Assembly: GCA_013054445.1 (NCBI GenBank)
Contig: JAAMPI010000507.1
Coordinates: 1 to 34,147, forward strand
Reading direction: 5' to 3'
Length of the DNA stretch: 34,147 bases
Origin: Cudoniella acicularis
Lineage: Eukaryota; Ascomycota; Leotiomycetes; Helotiales; Helotiaceae
This document shows positions 10,011 through 20,839 of the stretch, piece after piece. Below the pieces are notes generated by a model that saw only the letters and a program-made list of their open reading frames with translations, did no database searches and had not been told where the DNA came from. Every line of letters starts with the position of its first letter. The stretch's first letter is position 1. Made by a program: the position numbers and the translations under genes.

Positions 10011-10749
10011 TTGACTTCGCATTCTAGTATTTCCTCCTGGCCATTAGGATTTACCGCCGACAACGGACTATCTGAGCTCGTCCGCTCCACATTGATGGCT
10101 TACATTTACATGAATATTCTGTATCTCAAACCAGAGCTTTATGACACTGAATACCGGAAAGCTTATTTTAAGGAATATCTTCCACGCGGGGAAGTGCTAA
10201 CACTGGAGAGGGACTAAGATTACAATTATCGCAAGACAACCTTGTACTAGAAAATGCTTTGTCGATGTACCGGCGAGCGTTATTACTACGACATGTTTAC
10301 CATCGCGAGTTCTTCGATGTTCTAAGGGGAACACATCAAGGGGAAGGGTGGCGGTAAGGTGACGTTTAGTACAAAGGTCTGAGACACGGAGATGGGAGAT
10401 ACAAGAAGCCTGTGACTGGAAAGAACCATATGCTCCTGTACGATCAGACATATATCTCATCCACGAATACCTTTCGAAAAAGCGACTGCCTACAGAACTG
10501 AGAATATGCATCATGGATTATGCTGGATATGTCCCCTAGCGGCGACTGCCTGTTGCAAATGGCCTTTTCCATGTCGCGAACGCCGAGGAATTACAGGAAT
10601 ATATGAGTTATTGTTGGCGGGTACTTGTGTTGAGCGATATGGTGATCAAAGCATGTGGGTCGGAAATTGACTGGAAGAATGAAGTCGTGGGATGTATTTC
10701 TGATTTGTGGGTTGAAGGGAGTCCAAAGATAATTGCGCAGGACGAATAA
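10011..10749 (+). pseudogene. Broken hypothetical protein gene
   Basis: Coding-quality sequence runs across all three plus frames. Frame one (10011 to TAA at 10215-10217) encodes SSWPLGFTADNGLSELVRST and onward. Frame two (about 10205 to TAA at 10355-10357) encodes EGLRLQLSQDNL and a YRRALLLRH segment. Frame three (about 10370 to TAA at 10747-10749) encodes DIYLIHEYLSKKRLPTEL and, after an in-frame TAG at 10537-10539, VANAEELQEYMSYCWR to the end. No ATG opens frame one. No splice sites join the frames sensibly. The LPTELRICIMDYA segment looks like the LPxEL opening of F-box-like fungal proteins, but I cannot name the family. Two frameshifts plus one nonsense codon argue for a dead gene of about 245 codons. 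Confidence 0.65.
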
Positions 10750-11295
10750 TTTCACCAAGATCGGCATCTGAGGTTTATTGAAGGGGGCTATTGGGGTAAT
10801 ATTAAGTTCTTATGAAGTTTTAACTTTGTAAGTCAAGCTTATCGGTTTTATAGCGAAAATGCTAAATAAAATCGCTTTTAGTATTAATTATCACCTCAGA
10901 ATGTCAAACAGTTTTCAAACTTCTGCGCAATTCGACACTTATTGTCACATTCGTGATTATTGAACCCCTGCGTGCCGGCGTTGGAAGCCTCCTTCCTAGA
11001 TCTAAAATCTAAATCTCATTAATGGAAAAGTCCTTTCTAGACTTTTGAAACGATATACAAAATTCTATGGTCTTCCCAATATCTATAAGATTCGGGACAG
11101 AGACAGCTAATGTAACTTCCTTATTCGTTATGTTACACAAAGCCACACACATGACCACTCGCCACAAGATTCCTTATGTCTCATATGCAGCCAAAACGAC
11201 TGTCACCTGAGATCATCATTAGCTTATAAAGATCTGACATCCACCGATGAACCATCTTTTCAATTCTCATCCAAAAAATTCGATAAACATCAATC
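10750..11295. other. Intergenic region upstream of the Vps62-like gene
   Basis: No gene is visible. The right part carries the presumed promoter of the next gene, including a TATA-like site. Confidence 0.5.
11225..11230 (+). promoter_or_regulatory. TATA-like box of the Vps62-like gene
   Basis: TATAAA lies 66 bases before the start codon at 11296, a usual fungal distance. The leader ends in an A/C-rich context directly before ATGG. Confidence 0.5.
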
Positions 11296-12598
11296 ATGGC
11301 GCCGAATGCACTCCTTCATAGATTGAGGGCGAGGTTGTCCGGGACACCATTGCAACCATTGCACGCAGCACCTTCCAAGGCTGCAGCACCAGCTAAGGCT
11401 ATCAACCCAACTCCGGCTCTAGTTTCCGCGTCACCAGCTCCACCAATTATTACAACTCCCCTCACCCGTGCCCAGCTCGAAGCAGCAATCGCCAAATATG
11501 GCCCAACAATCTCCCTCCATCCCGATGAGAAGTACGTCAACACGTCTATAGAATGGTACCTCTCGCATGCAACTCTCGTCGACACTACTTTAGTAGCACC
11601 GGCTGGACGAATTGTGCATCCAACTGTTGATCAGCTTCCAACGGGCCCTGGACAAGACAATGGGACTCGTTACGAACTCGCCATGGATGATGCTGCGAAA
11701 GCTGGAGACTTCTCCCAAGCCAAGGCGTATGTAAACGCATTCTGGAAGCCTGGAATGACTTACACGGATATTCAGTTCTGGCTTTTTAGCGGCTTCAATG
11801 GTCACTCAACTGGGAATTTTGAGTCTCTTGTCCTGGACAAAATTGATCATGCAGGAAATGTAAATCTCTCTCCCCTGGGTGAACATTGGGCAGATTGGGA
11901 ATGGAATATGTAAGTATACTTCCGCCTTGACTTGGCAATTTCCCAAGAACTAGCCCCCCCTCAAGAATTTCTTGAGAGTTGGCATTCGCAATTCCTCAAT
12001 ATTTCCAAGGAACCCACACTGATATACCCGCAGTTTACGTATTGACAACACCACTCAAGAACTCATAGCACTGGGCCTCAGTGCACACGGCGGAACCGAT
12101 TTCTACGACACCGCAGCCATAAAGTCCAAATTCAAGATTGTAAACGGAACTCACCCAGTATCATACTCAAGTCTCAACGGGCACGCCAACTTCCCCTCTC
12201 CAGGACAAAATCTCACCAACGAGCACAAAATCCTCGGCACTCCAGTAGGACTCGAATTCAACCTCGTGAACGCCACTGCAGACGGTGGATTGCAATTCGA
12301 CTGCTCGACAAGATACCAAGTAGTTTCGGCGTCGTGGCTGAATGGGACGCCTGACGCTTATGCGATTCCTAATTGGGTTAATTATCCATATCGTTGGGGG
12401 CCGGAGGGTACTCATATTAGTATGGATACAAAATCCCTGGGAGAGATTCTTGAGGCGCTTTTGGGAGACGCTGCTAAGCCGTTGTTGCATGATCCTATTA
12501 CTGAGCTTGCTAGTTGGTTGTTGCATGTTTTTGTGAAGCAGGATATGAATGGAGTTATACCGCCGCCACTGCAGGCGCCGTGGAGTGGGAATTATTGA
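11296..12598 (+). CDS. Vps62-like (DUF946-type) protein
   Basis: Exons 11296-11909 and 12034-12598 give 392 residues. The 124-base intron has GTAAGT and CGCAG ends and joins in phase (codon AT+T). After an Ala/Pro-rich stretch (about 28-58), residues 74-90 carry LHPDEKYVNTSIEWYL, a hallmark of the Vps62/DUF946 family, and WADWEWN at about 198-204 corresponds to the family's later Trp-acidic block. The Vps62 name comes from yeast vacuolar sorting; the biochemical role is not established, and many fungal members are described only as Vps62-related. There is no N-terminal signal peptide; the start MAPNALLHRLRARL is basic and could be a weak amphipathic helix. The frame is intact and the length typical. 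Upstream lies a TATA box; downstream is AT-rich repeat DNA. Confidence 0.85.
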
Positions 12599-13189
12599 TG
12601 GATTGGCACTGAAATGGACGCGCCTAATAGGAAAAATGATAATGAGTGATAGTTGTGGAGTCAGTAATCTTTTCTTTGCCCGAGATGGTAGCTTTGGCGT
12701 TATCATGAAGGGCATTGCCTATATATTTTTCTTTGCTAATACCTTTAACAAATTGACCTCATATCCTCTTCTAGATCAGCCTGCTGAGGAGTGAAGTACG
12801 GCTGAGCTAAGGTGCAACTGGAGGACTCCAATCATTAATCATCACAATCATTGCTATAGTCAAGGCCCAAGATTAGAAGAAACTGTTCTTGGAGTTGGAA
12901 TGTAATGAATTTTCTACTGTTCGTAAAGTAAGTAAATGGGGACCCTTGAGTAAAATCAACTAGATTATGCAAGTCCTGTGTTGCAGGAATACTTAATTTA
13001 TCAGCAGTGTTCTTCTTTACTGTGCTCAATATTTGATCTTGTTACTGCAGAAGTCAAACTGCTTAATTCATTTAATTCTTTGACGCATTTTGTATTCTAA
13101 TTTACATAATTATTTTTGAAACCCTTTCCGTTATTATTGTAGATCAAGAAGTTTAAAAATAATCTCTAAATTATAATTATATAAACAGC
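12599..13189. other. Intergenic DNA, increasingly AT-rich toward the MITE-like element
   Basis: No gene is supported. Short open frames here overlap the end of the Vps62-like gene or lack any coding feature. Confidence 0.5.
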
Positions 13190-13656
13190 AAATACCTCAA
13201 ATACCCTTTTATATACTACCTGCTACTATTTGTCTAATTCGCGAGTACTCGCGTAGTATCTAGGTAGTATATAAAGTGTAATTTATAATTGATTATGTAA
13301 TTAAATAATCGTGTAATTCTTTATATAAGAATACGTAATTAATTGTACAATTAAATCCTTGTGTAATTGTTTATATAAGAGCATGTAATTAATCGTATGT
13401 AATTCTCTCTAAAATATATAACTATTCCTACTTACTATAGCGTAACCGAACGCCTATATAGCTATCTATAGCTTTTAACTCTAAGAGTATACTTATAATT
13501 AGAACTACTATATTTAGCTTTCATACTCTAATACCACTCTAATACCACGAGGTAAGGAGGATACCATATACTACGGACCTACTCGCGAATTAGACAGGTA
13601 GTAAGTAAGTGGTAGTTCGGGTATTAAAAAGTTATAGAATAGTATTTCAGGTATTT
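13190..13656. mobile_element. MITE-like element with terminal inverted repeats
   Basis: The left end aaatacctcaaatac (13190-13204) is the inverse of gtatttcaggtattt at 13642-13656 with one mismatch. Deeper in, ttgtctaattcgcgagta (left, to about 13246) is inversely repeated at 13580-13598 (actcgcgaattagacagg) with one or two C/T differences, and a gtagtat motif matches further in. The arms therefore extend about 55-90 bases with indels. The element is about 467 bases, AT-rich and has no coding capacity. No clear target-site duplication was found. It fits a non-autonomous DNA transposon relic. Confidence 0.65.
13289..13400. repeat. 50-base tandem repeat inside the MITE-like element
   Basis: About 2.2 copies with a 50-base period. 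For example, gtgtaattctttatataaga at 13311-13330 matches gtgtaattgtttatataaga at 13361-13380 with one difference, and the ttaaat and gtaattaat blocks recur at the same offset. Confidence 0.75.
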
Positions 13657-13759
13657 ATTATTATATAAAAGAAAATTTATAAGATAATAAAATTATTTAG
13701 AGCTAATCCTTCTCTATCCTTAGGGTAATAAAGCCTTAGTTATTTAGTATCAGCTGGTT

Positions 13760-13880
13760 GTTTAACCTGAATCCTAACTTGAATGAAATCTGTTTCTGTT
13801 CGGAAAGGTGAGCAGGGCTGCTTTATCAGTAATCCTGGGTGAGCTAAGGTGAGTAAGGGTGAGCAATAGTGGACGTCAGC
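13760..13880 (+). repeat. Short dispersed repeat, copy B
   Basis: It starts with the same 19 bases as copy A at 4319 and carries the second shared block at 13808-13827, then several ggtgag units. It lies 104 bases after the MITE-like element and about 250 bases past the 3' end of no plus-strand gene; the next gene begins its 3' end at 14135 on the other strand. Confidence 0.6.
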
Positions 13881-14134
13881 AGAGTCAGCCTGAGTATGCA
13901 TGTAGAGGCCATTTTAGCGTCCAAAGGGGCTTGTTTTGGCTCCCTTGAGGCCCGGTTGCACTTTCCTTGTCTCGAAGCGCAGATTCTATTTTGACTCCCT
14001 TATGACCGAGATTCCCCGAGAGGAACGCGACGTGGAGGATCTAGCCCATGTACGTCCCAGCTAGAGGTTAGTCACGTGACTAGCCCCATGTATATCACTG
14101 TAGGCCCAAATCCGAGGTCCTTAGGTCTAGCCAA

Positions 14135-16892
14135 CTATCTACGACGAAGCCGCTCAAACAATTCCATCCGTGTCTTCGAGACCCCCATATTCCCCGCTGA
14201 TCTCCCTCCATCACTTTCTTTAAAGAACGCACAAATCGTCATTCGATCCAATTGCGCCTGAACATCACCCGATAATCTATACTCCAACATCCTCTCCAGC
14301 CCCTTCAAAGCCTCAGGCCTCGGACATCGACATCCCTCTTTACATCTCATCCTCCCCGATTGAAACAAGCCCAGTTTCGTTAGTTCCCTCTTCCCCCTAT
14401 CCCCAGTTCTCACAAGCGGCATCGCGCTCGGCTCACCACCGCTTTCGAGGAACTTCTCAAAAGGTAAGAGAAAAGCATGTACTCTAGGCTCGATATCCCG
14501 ATACCCTAATACAGCTTCCCGAATCATCTCAAGGTATTGATCTAGCATAATCAAGCGTACGATTTCCAGACAGTGAGAAACCGGTTCCGCGATAGGGGAG
14601 AATTCAGAAATGTATGGATCGCTACCGTATAGTTCGTGGGTGAATAGGGAATGGAGATGAATGACGATTCGTCCGCCTACTGTTTCGAGAAGGCTGAGTT
14701 TAAACCATGGAGCGAGAACTTGGCTTAATTTTCGCTCAACGAAAATTAAGTACTCGTGTTCCTCAGGTCCAGGGGGCCGTTTGAGCATTATTTGTACTTG
14801 ATTGAAGTGGTGCTTTAGGATTTTGTATATTGTGTGGTCGAAGCCATGTTCTGTTGCTGTTCTTAAAGTCATGTGTGCTCGTTTTTTGAGAACTTTTCCA
14901 AGGGTGACCTCGAGGTACTCCAGTACAGAAGAGTTTTTGTACTGCTGATTTAAAGAACCCTCAAGGAGGCGATAGAAACACTCCTCAACAAGGATATCGT
15001 CGGCACAAGTTGCTAAGATTTTATCGTATTTCGGTGCATCAACGGGAAGAAAGTCCTGAATCCCCTTCCTTAGATATCGTTCATATACTGAAACGGGCGC
15101 AGATATTCTCAGACTCGTCCCATCATTTGGAATCAAACCAACAAGCTGAGGGATCAGTCCTTCTTCAGCAATTTGCTCTAACACAAAATCCTTGACCCCA
15201 GTCAGCATCACTTTCCCATCCAGTAAGACACTTCACACTCACCGGCGGCCCAAAGAAGAACGCATGTTTCGGCCACCCAAAACTCTCAGCCTGCGAATCC
15301 CGCATCCTCGTATGCATAATATTATAATTCGTCCCATGCTCATCATCCTTATAATGCGGAAAAGTCTCACCCTGCAACTCCTCCACAGACATCTTAGACA
15401 ACACGACTAGCATTGACACAATCATACAATCATTATCATACTGCCCGGTACTAGCCGGAGGCCAAAACCTCCATTTCTCAATCGATTTCGTATGCCCAAT
15501 GATCTCAGAGGATTCTCGTTCCCGAAGAAGCCATTCAGCGTGCCCCCTTGCTAATGCTGCCCTCCGCCAGTAACGGCGAAAATGCTCGCATTTCCAGATA
15601 TCCTTTCTTTGGGAGGCCCATTCTGCGGCTTCACTCCAGAGCTGAGAAATGGAGCCGTATTTGTGGAGGATCATCTGTATCTGGGCATATTCGTCAAGGT
15701 TAACGCCTTTTTCTTCTTTCGGATCTTGGGCGCGGCGAAGTAAGTCGAGTTCGGAGGGTGTTTCTGAGAAGGATGGGTAGCTTGGGTTGTTGGAGATTGG
15801 GCTAAAGCTTGAGCTGGATAGTTCAGTTTCTTGTTTCCATTCGAGGTAGAGAAATAAGGCTTCTCGGATGTAGGATAATGCGGCGGCTTTGTAATGCGAA
15901 GCTACGGAAACTCGTTGGCTATATTCGTGATTTAGGGACATCTCGAGGTAGTAGTTTAAATCATCTTGAACTTTCAATTAGAATCTTCAGACGCTGAAGA
16001 AAGAAAGGGAATGAGGCCTTTTCCTTACCATCTGTGAACTCTTTTCCCCAAGAAGGCGATTCGATTTCTTCGGATTCAAGAAGTTCAGGGAACAGGGAAA
16101 GGGCGTAAAGTCTGGCTTTCTCGGCACGCTTGTTCAATGCCTCTGCAGGACCTATCATAAGTGCTGCAGATTCATCATTACTGTTGTTCAATCAGCAAAC
16201 GTTTGCAAGTAGTAGCTGACTACTTTCACCTTTCTTCGTGATCTTCAATGTTTCGGTCGGAAACATCTACGCAGCCACTTGCAACTTCTTGAGAAGCTCT
16301 CATGCAAAGCAAACTAGATCTATACCACGCCCAAGACGCTCTCCTCCTTACTTCTTCTAGGGGAATTTCAAATTCATTACTTGCTATTCATTTGTTAATT
16401 TTCTTATTCCAAAAACATGCTGTGTTAAGGAACCTACTTGGAAAATGAGGCCAATTCTCTAGCTCTTCAGGTTCTTCTACGATTTCAATAACTTTCGGGG
16501 GAATGGTCCTCTCCTCTGTGGCCGAAGGCTCTGAATTATCCCCATCTAAATTCTCCTTCACCATCGGTGGTCGAGTCAAAAATAGAACCTTCTCATCTAC
16601 CCCATATGCATTATTAAGGACGCCGAAAAAATCGAAGTCATCACCACTCACCATCTTGAAACTTTTTCACTCTTCCTGCACCAGCCCCCATCGGAGGAGT
16701 AAGTGGGGTAAAGTTGTTGAAATTATCTAGAGATATGTCTAGAATCCTACTGACTTAAATTTGTCAAACATGACAACATTTATTCTTGAATCTGCTTAAC
16801 TTACTGTCGAAAACATCTTTTTCATTCATAAGCCTCTCATCGCTTTCATAATTTGTCGCTTCTGTGGTTACTTCCCCTTCGTCGTCTGCCAT
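14135..16892 (-). CDS. Unrecognised seven-exon gene, 798 residues
   Basis: Exons on the minus strand: 16892-16805, 16738-16652, 16596-16438, 16356-16230, 16180-16029, 15970-15243, 15190-14135. Introns are 66, 55, 81, 49, 58 and 52 bases with GT...AG ends, and all phases agree, giving 799 codons including stop. The N-terminus (MADDEGEVTTEATNYESDE) and exon 3 (VIEIVEEPEELENWP) are acidic. The middle and C-terminal parts look alpha-helical and soluble (QDDLNYYLEMSLNHEYS; HYKAAALSYIREALFLYLEW; RYWRRAALARGHAEWLL). A small Cys cluster CKEGCRC lies at about residue 730. There is no signal peptide or membrane helix. I do not recognise the family. A shorter first exon starting at the ATG at 16654 is possible but would turn a good intron into coding sequence. 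The gene is divergent from the DUF6594 gene with 457 bases between the starts. Confidence 0.8.
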
Positions 16893-17349
16893 TGTGCTAG
16901 CTAGCCAAATGTTTCAAGCACAGTAAAACAACAAGATGGTGCCGAATCCTGAACTCCAAGCATGAAACAACAGCTAGTAATCCGATTGCTTCGAGTCATT
17001 AAAAGTAGGAAAATATTTCAATAGGATTGTGGATTTAAATTTAGATCATTTGAAAAAAGCAGTTCGTTCCAGGAAACAGATGTGCTCATTCAGTGCTACC
17101 GTCAAGTGCAAAATCTGGTACATGCATGAATGGCGGTGGCGCAGCAGGCTGTGCAAATGCGGTGAAACCTACAGAACCACCTCCTGACTGACTGACTGGT
17201 TGGTTGCCTAATGGGTAGTTCGCGAACCACGAGTGCTCAACCTCTCAAGGATTCCAGGTAGCCGTTGCTTGCTGCTAGATAAATGTGTCTTTGTTGATTT
17301 TTGTAGCTCGACTTCCCTCGAACACCCAGGACAATCTCCAACCTCGAAA
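16893..17349. promoter_or_regulatory. Divergent intergenic promoter region
   Basis: This 457-base gap lies between the divergent starts of the seven-exon gene and the DUF6594 gene, so it must hold both promoters. No clear TATA box or shared operator was identified. Confidence 0.5.
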
Positions 17350-18755
17350 ATGGCAAGTACACGAGAACGAATACCGTATGAATCTGAGGAAAGACTGCAA
17401 GATCGAAAGCAGAGAGACCAAAGTATGTAATAAGTTGCTTTTTAAGCCCAAGCTGACGATGTGAAGTTAGTGATATTCTTGGACTCGGCAGTGACAAACT
17501 TACAAATGTCGATGTTCAACCGCTTCCGTTTATGGCTGGGGCCGGGCGCGTGAAGAAATTTAGGGATGTATGCTGAAATGTTTCCACATATACGTGTATT
17601 ACAAGTAAACCACTCGATTGAACATGTTATTTTTCGAGCTTCAATTTCCATTAGTGAAAAGAACATTAATCCCATACTGACGAATTTTCAGGAGCCCCCG
17701 GAGCCCCGGACCCCCAAAACCGCACCCAACAATCCTCAACCCAAGACATAGAGATGCAGTCTATCCCGCCACCCCAGCCCCAACCACCACCTAAACACCG
17801 GGGTTACCCAGCACTAGCAAATTTCATCGGCAGCGATAAAGACTTCTTCATCTTCCGCAAATTCAACGTCCTCTCCGCTCGTAACCTCCTCTTTCTCCAA
17901 GACGAGCTAAGTGAATTAGAAGAACAGCTAAACTCCCTTGATACTACGGAATCTGGAAGGGGAGATCCAAGAGACTTGTGGAATCTGAGTTCAAGGAGAG
18001 AGGATGAAAATTTAGAGAGAAAGAAGTTGATGAGGGTGTTGAGTGTAAAGATGAAAGAATATCGTGCGTGATGTCCGAAAACCAACTTTTTTCAATGATT
18101 TTCCACTAATCATATTATAGAAGAAGCACTACAATCCCAAGCTCGAACTCTCGCTCTCGAAAAAGTACCTGATCTCACTGTTGAAAGCTTTTCCAATTGG
18201 CTTGATAACATGAAGTCGGTCGTCGAACCGGAATCCCATTTCCTCGATGACAAAGACGATCTCGTCAGTTTATCCGGAGAACACTCTTCCAAAGAGCTTC
18301 TCGAAAGATACCTGGAAAATAATTGGTATCACTTATTCGTCACAAAGGTATACCTTCCACCTCTCTTAAAATTCTCCTTCCCAAACTCACAACAAAACAC
18401 AGGCGCAAAACCAACGCAAAACTTCAGCCCCAAACACAGAATACTACTCCCCTTCTTCAATCAAACAGGCAGCGCGACTCATCATCTGTCTCCTCACAGT
18501 CCTATTCTCGGTACTTCCTTTGCCGTTTTTAAGTCGTTTTGACGATCCGACTGTGAGGTTGGCTATTATTACGGGGTTTACGTTTTTGTTTGCGACTGTT
18601 TTTAGTGTTTTGACGAAGAGCAAGACGAGTGAGATTTTTACGGTGATGGCTGCGTATGTTTTACCCACGATTGATAAGAGGTAGTGGAGAGACGGTTTGG
18701 CTAATGGTTGCATAGGTATGCTGCGTTTTTAGTGGTTTTTGTTGGGAGTGGTTGA
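17350..18755 (+). CDS. DUF6594 family membrane protein
   Basis: Five exons: 17350-17422, 17692-18063, 18121-18347, 18403-18653, 18716-18755, giving 320 residues; introns are 269, 57, 55 and 62 bases, all in phase. After a charged N-terminus and a Pro-rich stretch, HRGYPALANFIGSDKDFFIF begins near residue 59 and runs into ARNLLFLQDELSELEEQL, the signature of fungal DUF6594 proteins with a coiled-coil character. The C-terminal third (about 246-318) has three hydrophobic helices (LIICLLTVLFSVLPLPFL; LAIITGFTFLFATVFSVL; AAYAAFLVVFVG), the usual DUF6594 topology. The last intron is supported because it restores the family's C-terminal helix. Function is unknown; related N-terminal modules occur in fungal signalling and heterokaryon-type proteins, but that link is only suggestive. 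The 269-base first intron is the weakest part of the model. Confidence 0.85.
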
Positions 18756-19075
18756 GCTTTGAAATATGATGAATTTATGGGAGTTTGAGGAATGTAAAAT
18801 TAGGGGAGGATAATTTGGAGATAACTAATCTGGATTCAGACACTTGGAAAAGCTCTTTGACTTCTGGTATCTCAAATCAATCACGTCTAACCTGAAACCG
18901 ACTGATATTTCGAGGGCTATTCGAGGGCTTGGTTAAATCATTCACAAATTTTGAATCATTGAGAGGTTTCAGTGCGACAAACTAGTGGTAGGGAGCCAAA
19001 TAAATCACTGCCGAGCCGGTACCTAGAATAAGGATGGAAAGTAAAAAGCACGTTGATCAATTAACAGCATCCCAA
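18756..19075. other. Convergent 3' intergenic region
   Basis: This 320-base gap lies between the converging DUF6594 and DUF4419 genes and presumably holds both 3' ends. Nothing else is visible. Confidence 0.5.
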
Positions 19076-20374
19076 TCACTTCTCACCCCCAGTAAAAACA
19101 CAATCATCAAAATCATCCATACTCGACTCTGTCGCCTTCCCAGAATCAGAAGTCATCTCACTACCAGTCCGTTTCTGTAGCACGTCCTCATCCTTCAGCT
19201 CCTCACACCCGTCCTCAAGCATCCACCACCCACTCCTCGGCTGCACCCAATTCCCCTCCCCATTAACAGTCACCCCGACGAGTCCCGCCACCATCGTCGT
19301 CTTATACTCCACTCTCTCCCCGTAGTCCTTAATCTTCACCGGTACAGTAACAATTCCCCTCGGCACCGCTTTTGGACTAATCAACGGGAACGTCGCTCCA
19401 TCTAGAACAAGCCGTTTTCGTTGTTCGAGGGTAGCGCCATAAGTATCACGCATACACATCTCATCCGTATACTCAAACGTACGTTTCCCATCCTCTCCCC
19501 AATAACAAAAAGCCGTAATCCATCCAGACAAAGTCACATAGCCAAACCCGGAGCCGTATTTACCAGCCTCAAACGCACAGCGTATCCAGAAATCCTTTGT
19601 CTTCTGAGAATTGGGCTCATCAAATGTAGAGACCATGTGATCAATGGTCGGGATGAGGATTTTTGCCCACTTGGCGGTTTCTTCGTGATACTGCGGGAGT
19701 TTATCGAGTTTGGTGCGGATGGATTGCCAGTCTGATTTTTCTCCCAGAAGAGTGACGGAGGGGAAACCGCACCCGCAGAGCAATACGTATTCGAAGTACG
19801 CTTGGAAAGCACCCATCATGACAATCGAAGCTACGGATTTATCATCGTTGGTTGTAGTGCTAAAATTTGGGATGATCCATTCCTTGAGTTCGGGGTCCTT
19901 GACGTTTTCTTGGATTAAACCTGTCATTTCCTGGGCGAATTTACCCATGCCGAGGGATTTAAGTGGGAAAGGTGTGATATCGACTGCTAGTTCCATCTTC
20001 CCTTCGTGTGTAACGAACTGAGAACGCAAGACTTCCGCTTTGCCGTTAACGAAGAAGTTGAATTGCGTGAGGACGGCAAGCCAGACATCGTCGGGGCGGA
20101 GGACGAGATGGAGGTCTTGGTTGAAGGCGCGGATGATGCCGTCTACGAGGCCATTTGTATAGGGGATGATTGTTTCGCCATTCCCTTTTAGGTCTGAGAA
20201 TGAGGATTGCAGAACGCGGCGGTTTTCAGGGCCGGGCCTTTTGTTTGTTTCTGCCCAGCGGTCAGGGTTGGACCAGGCTCGAGAGGTTCTTTCTAACAGG
20301 GCTTCCGATGTGGTGACTCTGGAGTCTCCGGTTTTGCCTACTGTTTGAGGGGAAGGATAGGTGGTAACTGGCAT
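19076..20374 (-). CDS. DUF4419 domain protein
   Basis: A single exon of 432 residues opens with an ATG at 20374. The DUF4419 core is visible as PYTNGLVDGIIRAFNQDLHL (about 73-92), RPDDVWLAVLTQFNFFVN (about 94-111), the GKMELAV and FSTTTNDDKSVASIVMMGAF blocks, GCGFPSVTLLGEKSDW (about 203-218) and GSGFGYVTLSGWITAF. The C-terminal tail is acidic and Ser-rich. The protein is soluble, without signal peptide. The domain occurs across fungi and some bacteria and has no established activity that I know of. The length is typical and the frame intact. It is convergent with the DUF6594 gene. Confidence 0.9.
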   Translation of the reverse strand: MPVTTYPSPQTVGKTGDSRVTTSEALLERTSRAWSNPDRWAETNKRPGPENRRVLQSSFSDLKGNGETIIPYTNGLVDGIIRAFNQDLHLVLRPDDVWLAVLTQFNFFVNGKAEVLRSQFVTHEGKMELAVDITPFPLKSLGMGKFAQEMTGLIQENVKDPELKEWIIPNFSTTTNDDKSVASIVMMGAFQAYFEYVLLCGCGFPSVTLLGEKSDWQSIRTKLDKLPQYHEETAKWAKILIPTIDHMVSTFDEPNSQKTKDFWIRCAFEAGKYGSGFGYVTLSGWITAFCYWGEDGKRTFEYTDEMCMRDTYGATLEQRKRLVLDGATFPLISPKAVPRGIVTVPVKIKDYGERVEYKTTMVAGLVGVTVNGEGNWVQPRSGWWMLEDGCEELKDEDVLQKRTGSEMTSDSGKATESSMDDFDDCVFTGGEK

Positions 20375-20839
20375 TTTGGGGATCTTGTGAAGTACTATAC
20401 AAGTAGGATATTTTCGCGTAACGATGCACTATTCCCAAATTCTTGCTGAAGAATGAAGAAATGGAGGATCAGGCAACATTTTCGAATTTGTGGTCCGTGT
20501 GAAGAGGGGGTGTTGCCTTGCAAGCCACCATGCAGAGTTTCTTGGTTCTGGTAATACATATTCGTTCACCGAAAGGGTGCCTCGCGACACAGCCTCATCC
20601 ACGAGACAATATCGACCAATGCGAGTCTATTCTAATTCATTGCGAGAGATATCCCTGTGTGCTCCCACAAATCATTAGGAAATATGCTGCGCGTTTTGAT
20701 GGGGTTTTTCACCTTGACGAATCGTCGGCACTGGACGACTAAGGGGAACCAATACAGCATTGCGAAGAAATACGCACGCTGACTAGACCGGATCGTCTTG
20801 TACAAACGCTTAAATGCAATAAATTTCTAAATTCACACG
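20375..20839. other. Intergenic region with one small open frame
   Basis: The DUF4419 promoter must lie here. A 70-codon plus-strand frame from 20530 is listed separately. Confidence 0.4.
20530..20742 (+). CDS. Doubtful small ORF, 70 codons
   Basis: The ATG at 20530 has a good context (gccaccatgc). The predicted peptide starts MQSFLVLVIHIRS, which is only weakly signal-peptide-like, and has five cysteines or fewer. No family is recognised. It lies upstream of a minus-strand gene and may be chance. Confidence 0.15.
   Translation: MQSFLVLVIHIRSPKGCLATQPHPRDNIDQCESILIHCERYPCVLPQIIRKYAARFDGVFHLDESSALDD

Noticed and set aside
12167..12715. 182-codon minus-strand frame
   Set aside because: It lies opposite exon 2 of the Vps62-like gene and shows no family features; it is an antisense shadow.
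13289..13400. CRISPR-like array
   Set aside because: The repeat is a plain 50-base tandem duplication without spacers in a eukaryotic AT-rich element.
16388..16654. Start of the seven-exon gene at the ATG at 16654 (peptide MVSGDDFDF)
   Set aside because: A GTGAGT donor and GGTAG acceptor make 16651-16597 a good in-phase intron, and two upstream exons with coding character join in phase from an ATG at 16892.
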